From Lantana camara (lineage: Eukaryota; Streptophyta; Magnoliopsida; Lamiales; Verbenaceae): a DNA stretch of 64,000 nucleotides. Positions within the stretch are counted from its first letter, which is position 1; every line of letters begins with the position of its first letter. The position numbers and the translations under genes are program-made. Location: positions 59,129,501 to 59,193,500 of the forward strand of contig CM074863.1 of assembly GCA_037501455.1 (NCBI GenBank), read 5' to 3'. Shown here in pieces: positions 1 through 11,500 of the stretch. The notes under the pieces were generated by a model. It was not told the origin of the DNA. It did no database searches and was given only the letters and a program-made list of their open reading frames with translations.

Positions 1-440
1 TGGAGAAATTAGGAGTTTTGAAGCATCATCATCTCATCTTCATCTTCTTGCATCTCATCATCCTCCTTCAAGGTAGACATGGATATTTCATGAACTCCTG
101 AATTATATATATAAAGCTAGGGTTTATGATTCAAGCTTGATAATTCGTGTATTTGATGTTAGAAGCATGATTAGGAGCTTTCAACATGAATTAGAACTTG
201 AATTCTTGAAAATATGGAAGAATATAGCATAAGTTGGTATATGAGCTATAGTTGATGATTCTTGAGAATCAAAGGATGAATTAAGTGTTTATGTTAGTTT
301 TAATTGTACTTTAAGTATATAATTATGTTTCTTACTTGATTTAATACATTTGGTGGAAGTTTTGATGATGTTTTGATGATTTTGAATGTGATCCGAGAGC
401 TCCCCTGTTTTCTGCTCTGTTTTGAGCTTTCTGCTCAGCG

Positions 441-563
441 GGAACGGCCCTTCCCGTCCCCTTTGATTTCCCGGAACGGCCGTTCCCATCCTTTGAATGT
501 TTTGTCCAGCGAGGCTGGGAACGGCCCTTCCCATTTTGGCCTAAAGCCGGAACGGCCGTTCCC
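441..563 (+). repeat. Palindrome array in LTR K (4 copies)
   Basis: Four copies of GGAACGGCCSTTCCC at 441-455, 473-487, 518-532 and 549-563. The second and fourth contain the perfect palindrome GGAACGGCCGTTCC. The copies are separated by unrelated sequence and lie between the first splice-donor-like site and the exon-2-like segment of this LTR. Confidence 0.9.
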
Positions 564-1620
564 GTCTTCAGCACTGTTACAGAAGATCACACAGCCAATT
601 CTGCATTTATGTCATTTGTTCTAAATGACCGTTTACCCCTCAAACGTACTCGGATTTACCTGAATTCCGAACTGTAGAAACTACATTGAGTCTAAAGTAT
701 TCTCCAATTGGAATCACCTCAATATCATTTCTGGTTTGTAAGATATATCCATTTTAATTTGGTGTCGCCACTCTAACGAAAATCTGCATTCACTCAACTT
801 CGAGCTTACGCCATTTTCTCCTCACATTGAATTAGAATACGAGCCATATATCTTCGGAAAGGTGTATTTGTCTAGTTTTCTATCCAACAAACAAAACCCA
901 ATTCCAAATTCTATAACTCAAGATATTCCAGTTTTCCTACAGCTTGTACATTTCCGAAAACTGTCAACTTTTGCCAAACTTTGCCAAAACCTCTTTTCTC
1001 GCATTCCTTTCGCTCTCTCGGCTCCCGTATGCAATTTATATGATTGGAATACTTGAATAATTAATGATTATATGGCTATTTGACATTTTATGGTCTTTTC
1101 TTACTTAAACTTAATTGTTAACTCCATGCTTTATGTAAAACGAATTGGTATGATTGCATGCCTTAAATACGCGATCTCCGTGAAATTACTTGTCTTCTTG
1201 TAAATTATCCCATTCCATTTATAAGTATCTATATGATCATTACGTGCAAGTATACGTTTATTTCATACAAGAATATGTTCATGGTTACGCCGTGCGTCAT
1301 ATTTGGTACCATTGTCGAGTATTGTCTTACGAATGCATGTATGTTCCCATTTCTTGTTCAGTTACTCTCCAGGGAGGAGATTGTCGAGCACGAGCACGTT
1401 CCCGCATTCAAGAGTCGTGTGTCGCCTGTCAGGTGAGGTTTAATTTCTAGTTATATAGAACCCGTATAACCTTTATGTAGTTTTTGGCCAAAGGTAATTA
1501 TATTTATAATTTCATGAAAGTACTTATCATTTCAAAGCATGTTATTGTTCATGAAGCAAGCAAGTAGGTTATGTAGTATTCACGAATCAAGCATGTCATG
1601 TCACGAAAGCATGTCCCTGT

Positions 1621-2015
1621 GTTCTCCTGGCCAGGTTCTCCTTAGGGAGGACGCTGGGCTGGTTTTCGAGCTGGTGGTTGTCCGTCCAACCACAGGAAGA
1701 ACAATACCCTACCGTGTACCTGTGTTCTCCTGGCCAGGTTCTCCTTAGGGAGGGCGCTGGGCTGGTCTTCGGGCTGGTGATTGTCCGTCCAATCACAGGA
1801 AGAACAATACCGTATCGTGTTCGTGTGTTCTCTTGGCCAGGTTCTCCTTAGTGAGGGCGCTGGGCTGGTCTTCGGGCTGGTGGTTGTCCGTCCAACCACA
1901 AGAAGAACAAAGGCCTATCGTGTACCCGTGTTCTCCTGGCCAGGTTCTCCTTAGGGAGGGCGCTGGGCTGGTTTTCGAGCTGGTGGTTGTCCGTCCAACC
2001 ACAGGAGAAACAAAC
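1621..2015 (+). repeat. 103-bp tandem repeat, about 3.8 copies
   Basis: Copies start at 1621, 1724, 1827 and 1930, an exact 103-bp period. Each contains CCTGGCCAGG (palindrome; one variant TTGGCCAGG) and an inverted repeat GTGGTTG/CAACCAC around a TCCGTC loop, with a few substitutions between copies. There are no spacers. The array lies in the second intron-like stretch of LTR K. Confidence 0.93.
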
Positions 2016-2754
2016 CCTGTCATGTTACAAGCAAGCCATGTAGTGATTGCATGCACTCCATTCCAGGAACATGTTATATGATTACACTATTGCATGATTG
2101 CACGTTAATTGAATTGCGTGATCACCTAATGATTTACAAGTAAGCAAGCATGTTTATCGATTGCATGAAATGAACAAGTGCTTAATATTGATAGTGGTAT
2201 TCTCGGGCGAAGCTATATTATTATTGAACTTGTATATTTATCTTTTATAAATCTTTACCCGAGAATATGACTTGCATGTTATCTGCGCTAATATGTATTT
2301 AAACCCCTCACTCGGTCTTCACAGACTGACGCCTCCACCTTTCAGGTATTGCAGGTGCACGCTAGGCGGGAGTTGAGTCGAGTCGAGTCCAGTTCATATA
2401 GTCGTGTCATCCGTGGTTCGTGTATTTAATTATTATTGTTAATTACGGAATTTTAGTTATTGTTATTGTTTTCAAGGAAGATGATAATGTATTGATATGA
2501 TAAGTTGGAATATACTTATTTGGTAAATGAGAAATGTCATGATTGGGTAAATGGAAATATTTGGTAGAAACCAGTTTATGCTTCCGCTTTATTTTGCTGC
2601 ATGTAGTAGTAATCCCGCCTAGCCTATTGAGTTATTGCATTGTCACCCGTTCGCTGTAGGTTGGTTCATGTACGGATTGGCCGTTTCGTATGTGGATTGA
2701 CCTATAGTGCGGGGGTGTGGCACCTCCACGTGTCCGGGGTGTTACACACGGCAT

Positions 2755-2774
2755 GCACACACACACACACACAC
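2755..2774. repeat. (CA)n microsatellite
   Basis: Uninterrupted CA dinucleotides just right of the LTR K terminus. Confidence 0.9.
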
Positions 2775-3589
2775 CCTAATTCAATTATGATCTCGATTAT
2801 AACCTATAGTTTCAAGTTCATGTTATTATAAGCAAGTGTGATCTAGGTTAAAGGCATAACCTATGGTTAAGAAGTCTAATTAAAGCATAAGATCAAGTTA
2901 TGAAACACTATTCTATCTTAGGTTATAACATGTGACACTATCAAAGTGTATAACATATGATCAAGGCACTATTCCATTAATTCATATCATATCATAAGCT
3001 CAAGTCATAACATATGAGTCATGTAACATTGTAACAATGTAATAACATATCATAGACATAAGACATAGCATATCAAGACCATTAATCATGTAACATTTAT
3101 CAATTGAGACCATATAGTAACATGTAACAAGTTATGATATAATTGATCATAGGTTACTATTCCATTGCATAACATGCTTGAACATAAATTAAATATCATA
3201 ATCATGCATCAATTATCATCATATAACAGCTCCATAACATGATGATACCATATACTAAAGCAATTCATAACATTTCATAGCATATACTAAACAATTAAAT
3301 CATAATTCACTACTAACAAACATATCATAAAAACTATATAATAAATGCATAAAATAAAATCCTATATGTCTTAGGGAAGACCCTAAGACCCAACCTAAAC
3401 ATAATATAAGCATACCATAACATAAAAACATAAACTAAACTAAAACATAACATAAAAACCATAGCATAAAATAAATAAAACAACTAACCTAGGGGGAGGG
3501 GAGGCTCACGGCCAAGGGAAGAAAGGAGGGAGAGAGGAGTGCTTGTTAACGCAAGACTTTGAGCAAGGATTCTAATGGCATGAGGGGGG

Positions 3590-3597
3590 TATTTATA
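3590..3597 (-). promoter_or_regulatory. TATA box of LTR J
   Basis: On the minus strand the sequence reads CTATAAATACCCCCC, a classical plant TATA box. Downstream on that strand lies a CT-rich leader. The position fits an LTR promoter; the function is inferred. Confidence 0.6.
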
Positions 3598-5137
3598 GGT
3601 GTTGGGAAGCCCCTCACATTGGAAATAAACTTGAGGTAAGGGTATGAGAGAAAAAGTGGATGTCTTCTCTTGGAAGCTTCATCATTCATGAAACAAAATA
3701 GGGGCTGATGGAGGGTAATTCAGTAATTTCACTGCCAAAACGTGAATTTAAGTGGCTGAAAGTATAACCATTCCGTCCGGGCAAAAATTAGCTTCGAAAC
3801 GCATATTCATCTGTCGAAATCGGATTTACCGTTTGAAAGATACATTAGTTTTAGTGAATAAAAGTTTTGAGCCCGAAACTCAACACGAGTGAAAAACGAC
3901 TTTAGAGAATGATTTTCGAGTCCGGATTGTTTCCGAAATTCAAGAAATAAATCGAGAAGTGTTTTGAATCCAATATCGACTATAAAACATTTTATCGATA
4001 GAAAGTTGAAAACGTAGAATGAATAGTGAATTCTTACGTACAAGCGTACGCTTCAAAATTTCGAGCTAGGGTTTAAATCAAGAGTTGTAAAACATTTCAA
4101 AAATCTTGAAATAGCTCAAGTAGTGCAAATCCAGAGAGAAAACATTTTCCGAATGAAAACCGTTCGTATTAGATATAGTGAACTAGGGTTTTCGTAAACA
4201 TTTTCAATAAAACGAAGTTCAGAATAGATTTTCAAGTCAAGAATGATTTCAATAGACTCGTTTCGACTCAAGGATCGATTTGACTGTAAACTTGGGTAGG
4301 AAAGATATCAGAATCAAAAGCTCATTTTTAGATGAATAGTAACTTTGGTCGGTAAGTTCCCAAAATGCCCTTATGGTTCAAGAAAGGTTTTCGGAGCTTG
4401 GAAAACAAGTTCATAGGATAGGAAAACATGTGATATGAACCTATAGGGTTCCATTGAAGCATTGGGTATAATAGGCTTCAGAAATGAATAGTAAACTGTA
4501 TCAAAGGTCAAGAATTCCCCCTTAAAACATGTCAGATCACATATGAGCACAAAGTTCATGTAAGAATGCAATGCATGAAGGTTTATAAAATTGGATCACG
4601 GTCTATAAACGCTTTACCAATGCCCTTAGTTTACCATTTTCATCCAGGCCCTATTTTGGGCTGTTACATTCGTAATTTTGTTTAGCAGCATTATGTGGTC
4701 AATTTCATCCATTAATTTCAGTTTTTAGCTTGGATTTGATATGGTTTGGGGCTAGATGATGAATATTTGGATTTTCTTGGGAAATTTTGAACCTTTGCTT
4801 TCCTTGACTTATTTGATGATTTGAGACTTGTTAAGTGATCTCTTGGACTGCATTAATGTATATTTGAGTCCTTATTACATGGTATTGGAGTGTTAAGTCT
4901 TGCACCATTATTGAACTTGAGATTATGAACTTGAATTTGGGGTTTTTGTAACTCCAACCGAACTGCTGCCATTACTGCGTTGTGGCTGCCGTTTCATGAG
5001 AATTTTATTATGATTTTTTTGTATGAATTTAGGCCTTAAGTTGCTGCTATTGCTTGCTTTATGCTGCTGTGCACTTTGCCCTATTTTCCCTTCCCCTATC
5101 TGTGAACTACTGCTTCTGTCTGCGTGCTTCTGCAACA

Positions 5138-5189
5138 CTCTCCCCGGGCGGGGAGAGTTTTAACTGAAAGTGTCCCCGCGTGGGGACAC
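5138..5189 (+). repeat. Palindrome pair in the element B LTR
   Basis: CTCTCCCCGGGCGGGGAGAG (5138-5157) and GTGTCCCCGCGTGGGGACAC (5170-5189) are two 20-bp near-perfect palindromes with related CCCC...GGGG cores. They sit at the position where other LTR families here carry different palindromes. Confidence 0.9.
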
Positions 5190-5344
5190 CTTGTGCAGAC
5201 TGCTGCTGTTTCTTTTCTTCAGTTTCTGCTACTGTTTCTTTCTTCAGTTTATGTTGTTGCTTCTGTTCGTATCATATGTATGTATATATATATATAGTTG
5301 ATGTTCTTTGGCATGAAGGGTGATGCGCTTACGTAATGTATATA

Positions 5345-5349
<5 letters not shown>

Positions 5350-5399
<50 letters not shown>
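5350..5399. repeat. (TA)n(TG)n compound microsatellite
   Basis: About 16 TA units run directly into about nine TG units. Further TA runs occur near 5284 and 5421-5444. They lie in the AT-rich intron-like part of the LTR. Confidence 0.92.
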
Positions 5400-7461
5400 C
5401 TTGATTGTGCATGGTTTTGATATATATATATATATATATATATATGTATACTTTGCATGGGAGCTGTGCATATATTCCATGGATGTGATGTTGCATGCAA
5501 ATGCATGCGTACGTAAAAATATATTTATGTATAATATATATATATATATAAATTTTATATATTAAGTAATTTATTTGAATTTTAGAATTTAATTGTTATC
5601 TATTTCGCGTATTTAATTACCGATTATGATTTGAATATTTTATTTATCTAATTTCTAATTGTAAACGTGAAATAGTACGTGTTACGATTGTTATATAAAA
5701 TTCTTGGATTCATTTGATGTAAAATGTGAAGATATGAATTTGAAATGAATTTATGAGACTAAGATAGTAATATTATTTCATGAAATGTGATCTTTTAATT
5801 GAGGAATTTTATGTTATGACTTTTGGACTTAATTTATGGAATTGATTGTTATCTATTTTATGTTTTACATATATAAATGATTTGAATGCCTTTGCTTGGT
5901 TTAATTTATAATTGTAAACTTAATATATTTGAGTTTTAATTGTTATATGAAATTCATAACTTGAAGTGCTATGAATTATGAAACGTTTGAATATGAAACC
6001 TTCATATATGGAACATGTTGAATGCAATACTTGGTAGTTTAGCTTCTTAACATGAGTTATACCTCGTATGCATCTCATATCATGTGCATGACATGCCGTG
6101 CGTCGTATATGGTTCATATGGAGTCTTGAGTCTCATGTACACACTAAGTTGTCTTTGTACAGTTTTCTCCAGGGCGGAGATGTCGGGTTCATAGGACACC
6201 TCAAGTCTTTCTTTCTTTTGGTATTGTCGGTAACGGTATCAGGTGGGTTTCTCTTCTACTAGCTAAAACGACCCGATATATCCCTTACGTGAAAGGTTTT
6301 AAGCCAAAATAGTATATTTATATATTGAGTCATTTTGAATAAATGATTTCAAACGTATGACCCCTTTTATTTATGAACCCTATCTATGATTTTGGCGAGT
6401 GCATGATATGAACTGAACACGGGCCCAGGAATTTAGTACATGTGGCTATCCGGGGAGGTATCGGGCCGACGGGGATCCCATGTGCTAGTTCCACAATGAA
6501 CTACGGTGAAATGGACCTCGACAAGGAGTTTTTGACGAGGAAATGCTAACCGGGCTTCGAGGACTCATGAACCTCATAGCCACATTGATATGATTAGGTG
6601 GCCGGGCCTTGCAATCCCGTCCACCACCCGGAGGAAAAAGGTGTAAGTGTTTATGATTATGAATATGCATGATATGATTATGATTATGACTATGATTATG
6701 AACGAATATGTATGAATGTGAATGATCACTAATGAAAAGATTGAATTGATATGCACACACGAGGAGAAGGTTGGAGATTATGCACGCCCTCTCGCCGGGC
6801 CATGAAACCCTATGAATGGAATGTACGAATTTGATGGTTGTAATCCCAAGCGTTGTTTTCCTTTGTTTTACCGATTTGGGAAATATCTTAAAAACCTCGT
6901 ACGGGATTATAGCTTGCATGTGTGGGTGTTTAAATTCTGCGATATTATATATGTTATGCCTTGTTTTATACCCACCAGTCTCTTATAGACTGAACCCGGC
7001 TTTGTTTTCAGTGCTTTTGCAGGTTTTGGTGTGATAGGCGGGGAGTCGAGTCTGTTGAGTCCCTTGATCGAGTGGTTTCTATTTTTTATGCATTTTGTAA
7101 GTGTTAAGTTATAGGATTGCATATGGATTGTTATGATTATATGATATTGTTTCGGGATAGACTTCTAAGGATATTGGAACCCGTGTACTTGAGATTATGA
7201 TTTATGTTTTAATTTGTCGGGATTAGGTACTCAGGTTTGTGATCGTTTCCGATAACCTCGTGATTGATTATATGTTATGCCTTCGCACTTGCATTTAATT
7301 CGTGAGTTTTGTTTGTTTGGTTTCAAGTTCTAGCTCCCGCCTAGCCTAGTGTGTGAGTGAGTCCCCGTTCGCTGTGATTCGGTTCTGTATGGACTCTCTA
7401 TTTCATATGCGGGCCGGGTCCCGGTGCGGGGGGATGTGGGGCCCTCTGTTGGGGGGCTACG

Positions 7462-8534
7462 ACCTTAAGTGGTATCAGAGCCTAGGGTTGCAAAACCCGG
7501 GTTCTCGTGTTGTGTTTGAGTCAGTTTAGGTCGTACGACTTAGGAACAACTTGTCAATGTGTGCATTGCATTGAATTTCCATGGTTAAGTTGTTATTGAT
7601 TACTCGAAATTTCTTGATATATGTGATCTACTTGCAATTTCGTTGCCTTAGGTGCTGCATTTGCATTCTATGTGTCCTGATTGATCTAAATATGTGCCAT
7701 AAGCATATGCTAATCTACATGCATCTCTATTTGAGTGGAATATTTGGTTATAGGTTATTATCATGTTAATGAAGCTCTTATCAACCTCACCAATGAGTTC
7801 TTCTATTAAACTAATGGAGAGGCTATGGAATTAAAGGATTAGAAGGTCGGGTGTTGAATCTGCAAGGCTATCAACATGGAGTTATAATTCATTACTCAAC
7901 GTCGTGATAGAAGGCGAGATTATCTACAAAGATCAGGGGCTCGTGGTCTTTTCTAAATGAAGTCATGTTCTTTGGTGACCTTACCACGGTGCACCAAAGC
8001 TTTCTTATCGTTTCAAAAGGGCCTTATCAGAAGAAAAGTCAGGATAGAAATCACAAGGAAGGATTTTATCAGCAAGGAGACGAAGGTCTTCAAGAGAAAT
8101 CAAATTCGGGCAAAAGGGAGAAGAAGATGTAAATTGAGACATTCGGATTTCGAGCAATGAAGAAGTTAGCTTGAAAGGAGGTGGTGAGAATCGATCGATA
8201 TGGTGATTTCAAGATCATGGAAAGCTAAAATGCCAGAGGCTCTATCTTCGGTCGGAGTGAAGTCTATCTTTCAGACTCAAGCTGAATTATCGAGCTATGA
8301 GTTCGAGTTAGGAGCAATGAAGTAACAAATGTAAACGATAAAGAAAGGCAAAGAGCTGTTGGAGGGAAATTATGTGCTCAAGTGTAGGCAATTGGAAGAT
8401 GAGTTAATTCAATCATTTGAATTCGTAAAGAATAGTTAATGGAACTTCAACCAAAGCACTATCTAAGCCGAAGATTCGGATCATGATCAAGGATCGATAC
8501 TTAGGAAGAGTCAAGATGCCGATTCCATGGGCGT
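7462..8534 (+). mobile_element. Interior of element B, left segment (non-coding)
   Basis: After the PBS this segment is homologous to the reverse complement of the C interiors: both run through GAGTCAGTTTAGGTCGTACG and GTGTGCATTGCATTGA, and share a GTGCCAT(A/G)AGCATA stretch. Further on it is purine-rich but broken by stops in all frames. Element A is inserted at 8534/8535, with target duplication GGCGT at 8530-8534. Confidence 0.8.
7470..7481 (+). other. Primer-binding site of element B (tRNA-iMet)
   Basis: TGGTATCAGAGC, complementary to the 3' end of plant initiator tRNA-Met, begins eight bases after the LTR end. Confidence 0.93.
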
Positions 8535-11500
8535 TGTAACATCCCGACTGATCAGACTCTTCAGGTACACTATTATGTGCGCTATTCAATTATTTCCTTA
8601 TGTGATATTTCATTGCTAACGTGAATTATTGAAGTTATTTGAACTTATTTGCTTTAATATGAATTTGGTTATCTTTGAACGTTTAATTTTCCTTGCTTTG
8701 TATCTGTTCGCTTTGGATCCGAATTTCATTCTGATTTCTGTGAATTTGTGATATGTATTAATTATATGCTTTTTGAACTCGATTATGTGCTCGTTACATG
8801 TTTTGGTATTTGTTTTGTTTGCCTTTTTGGGTTCGTTGTGGAGAGGGGACCTAAAGGAGGCTAAAGAGCATTTAGCGCACCTTGGGTTCCGGGTTAGGTA
8901 TCTTGAGCTCAGGAATTCGGATTCGAATTTCGTCACCTCCATTGAACTCGTTTCGACGATTCAGGTTCGATGGGACAAGCCTCACATTTTTCTAAGTTCA
9001 TTAAGACCTCCGTATTTCACCCGTAACGAGCCCCTGACGCTTGGAAGCTACCTTTTGACCTAGCTTTGAGTTGTGGACCCCACCTTAAACTCAACCAAGC
9101 CTTAACCATGATTTGTGCCTTGAGTTAGCTAACCCATTTCAGCCCCAAAAACCCCATAACCGATCCATTTCTCTCCCTCTCTCCTCTAAACCGATCAGCA
9201 CAAAGGAAGCAAGAAGAGAAAGAAACCCTTTGTCCAACTTGTGATTATTTTGAGCTCAAATCTTCTTCAAAGCTTCTCCAATTTGAAAGGTAAGATCATG
9301 GTTGATATCTACACTCTTTCTTCTCTCTGCTATGTGATCTTGAGCTCAATCCTTTGGTTGATTATTGTAATATAGCAAGCATGTGAATAGTAAGTGTTGG
9401 GAGAATTTGTTTGATTCTTGCTCATTCCTTGTTTCTTTGAGTTTGGATGATGATTTATGATTTATATGACTTGATTCTTGACATTTATTGCATCTTCTTT
9501 CATGGTTGTTGAGATATGATCAATGGCCATAAATAAGTTTTGAGAATTGGATGATACATGATGCATTCCTTTCCTCTTTGCTTGCCTTGATTACTTGCAT
9601 TTTTGAAGCTGAGTTTGTGGCTACTTGTTGGGCATGAAATGTTGAGGTATTGGTGTTATTTTGATGTATGTTGTGTGTTTGTTGGATGGCCTAAGAGTCC
9701 CCTTGGAGCAAGAACCCGAAAACCCCTGTTTTGCTTCCATTTTCAGCAAATTTTCGCTAAAACTTGCTCAGGCCGAAGGCCTGACACGGCCGCGTCAAGT
9801 TTCAAAGGAAAATGGACACGGCCGTGTTGAGCCCTCGACCCTCAATTTTCTGAATTTTTCCGCCTGACACGGCCGCGTCAGTTTACAAAGGAAAATGGAC
9901 ACGGCCGTGTCAAGCCCTCGGAAATGTTTTTTTTTGAATTATTTCACCTGACACGGCCGTGTCCGTTCCCCTTTGTTTTCTGACACGGCCGTGTCAAGCA
10001 GGGTGGCATCCTGGGAGATTTCTTTCGCCTTTTCGTTGCTTCTTGTTGGTCTTTCTTCCCCCGTTTGTGATGTGTATGCATGAGTGACTTGCCTTATGAG
10101 GTACTAAGCCTTATGTTATGAATTGTGCTTTGATTTACCTCCTCGTTTGTGATATATGTTCTTATATGAATTATTTGCTCGTAAATGGCCTTAATGTGAA
10201 TTCATTTCATATCATTGGCATCATAAGCATACGTACGCATGTACCGAGCGTCAATGTGGTTCATTTTGAGTCTAAGGGTGTTCCTTGTTGTTTATCTTGT
10301 TAAGCGGATCTTCCTGTAGAGGACGAGCTTGCTCCGTAGGTGTCCGGTTTCCTCTTTTGGTCTCCACTACGTCCGTTGACAAGGTGAGGTTTTGTTCTTT
10401 TAGTTATTTGACCTACGACCCTAATTGGTTTCAAACCTCGCATGCGAATACGTATAATATATGGTAAATAAGTGCATGATACGTATGTTGCGGGATTCTT
10501 CCCATTTGTTATAAGAGTTTGGAAAACGTTTTGTATAAGAATATATGCTATTTTCCTTTTGTTTGCAAAAGTTTAGTTTTGTGCAAGTGTGTGTGTGTAA
10601 GCGAGATTTGGCTTTGAAAAATAAGCTTTGAGATATGTTTGTGTGATTTTCGTGATATGTTTGGGCCTTGGAGTGTGGTATGGTAATCTAGGGACGGCCG
10701 AGGGGTCGCCGAGCTCTTCCATCAACACCTCCATTTGAGAGTCTCACCCAACCTTAGGAGGTTGAGGAAGGGTGTTTCTCTTGAGCCGGTGGAGGCAACC
10801 GCCGAAGGTTTCAAGGTAGTAATTAAACCTTGTCTCGTTTCTGTGTGTGGATAGTTAGGGCCAATCAACCCTTCTATCAACCGGTGTTGGGGATGGATGA
10901 TGATTTGTTTTGTTTTGCTTTGATCTTCGTATATGGGAGTTTGGTGTGTGACTCGTACTCGCCGAGTTGGTTTAGTTTTGTAAAATCTGAGAAACGAGAG
11001 TGGATTTCTAATTACTTAAAATTCGGCATTTCTCCTTTTGCCTTCTCTTTACTTTATGTATATATATATATATCACGGGAATTAATTTGGCTTGCAAAAA
11101 CCACTCTTGGTTCAAGGATCCTCCCGTTTTAATAATTGCTTTGCTCTATATATGTATATCGGGTGCGTGAGTAGCCCCCTCACTAGTCACTAGGACTAAC
11201 CCTCGTTGTTGTTTTCCTCTTTTTCCTTTCTTTTGAGTTGCAGGTTCTTCCGAGTCAAGCTAGGCGGCAAGTGTCTTTTGGAGTTTACTTGTGGTTTAGC
11301 TTGAGTCTTCATGCATTCGTAGTGGTTTACTTTCTCTTTTGCTTATGTACTTGGAGATTATGTATTCTGATTACACTTTTGTTTTTGGCCGAGATGGCAT
11401 TGTATATATTGTACATGAGCTAGCATGATAGTTGGATTACTTGACCCTACTCTCATTTTGATTATGTATATATGTGATGATCTTGGGATATTTGTCAGGA

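Larger units (their letters stand above)
1..2746 (+). mobile_element. Ty3/gypsy LTR, right-hand part (LTR K)
   Basis: The left end lies outside the window. The right end carries the terminal module seen in the other gypsy LTRs here: CCCGCCTAGC, a CCCGTTCGCTGTAGG-like stretch, a GTGCGGGGG block, and a final GTTACA at 2741-2746. Splice-like sites occur at 72/73 (AAG|GTAGAC), 1361/1362 (TTGTTCAG|), 1432/1433 (CAG|GTGAGG) and 2354/2355 (ATTGCAG|GT). It also holds a palindrome array (441-563) and a 103-bp tandem repeat (1621-2015). No PBS follows, so this is a 3' LTR or a solo LTR rather than a 5' LTR. There is no credible coding sequence. Confidence 0.8.
2747..4661 (-). mobile_element. LTR-like fragment of a different family, minus strand (J)
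   Basis: Read on the minus strand from about 4668 it begins TGTAACAGCCCAAAATAG, a common plant gypsy LTR start. It contains a strong TATA box about 1.07 kb further on (3590-3597), followed by a pyrimidine-rich leader. Its left end is unresolved: LTR K abuts it at 2746/2747, and K may be inserted in it. It lacks the conserved hairpins and CTAGGCGG modules of the other gypsy LTRs. The last bases (4662-4668) are contested with element B. No ORF of interest was seen. Confidence 0.55.
4662..7461 (+). repeat. 5' LTR of element B (5' part deleted)
   Basis: It aligns with the 3' LTR from about 4668 (matching 22583) but lacks roughly 930 bp that in the 3' LTR follow TGTAAC, including the conserved hairpin block. 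The exon-2-like segment is 6173-6242 (TTGTACAG| and CAG|GTGGGT). An acceptor TTTTGCAG|GT is at 7022/7023. Inverted-repeat arms lie near 7033 (one base changed) and 7335-7345. The right end reads CTACG where CTACA is expected, followed by the PBS. Confidence 0.82.

Noticed and set aside
1621..2015. Possible CRISPR-like array
   Set aside because: Units are 103 bp and directly adjacent, without unique spacers, in a plant LTR.
2685..2690. TTCGTA as a target duplication partner for 4669-4674 around fragment J
   Set aside because: It falls inside the conserved terminal module of LTR K, not at an LTR border.
5244..5565. Tyr/Ile-rich short ORFs over the TA/TG microsatellite
   Set aside because: Simple dinucleotide repeats translate to Tyr-Ile and Val-Cys runs; no coding signal.
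6485..6919. 144-codon ORF on the minus strand in the B 5' LTR
   Set aside because: It spans conserved non-coding LTR modules and low-complexity ATGATTATGATT-like repeats; no protein similarity recognised.
7470..7481. Possible tRNA gene remnant at TGGTATCAGAGC sites
   Set aside because: Only the 12 bases pairing with the tRNA 3' end are present, directly after LTR ends: these are primer-binding sites.
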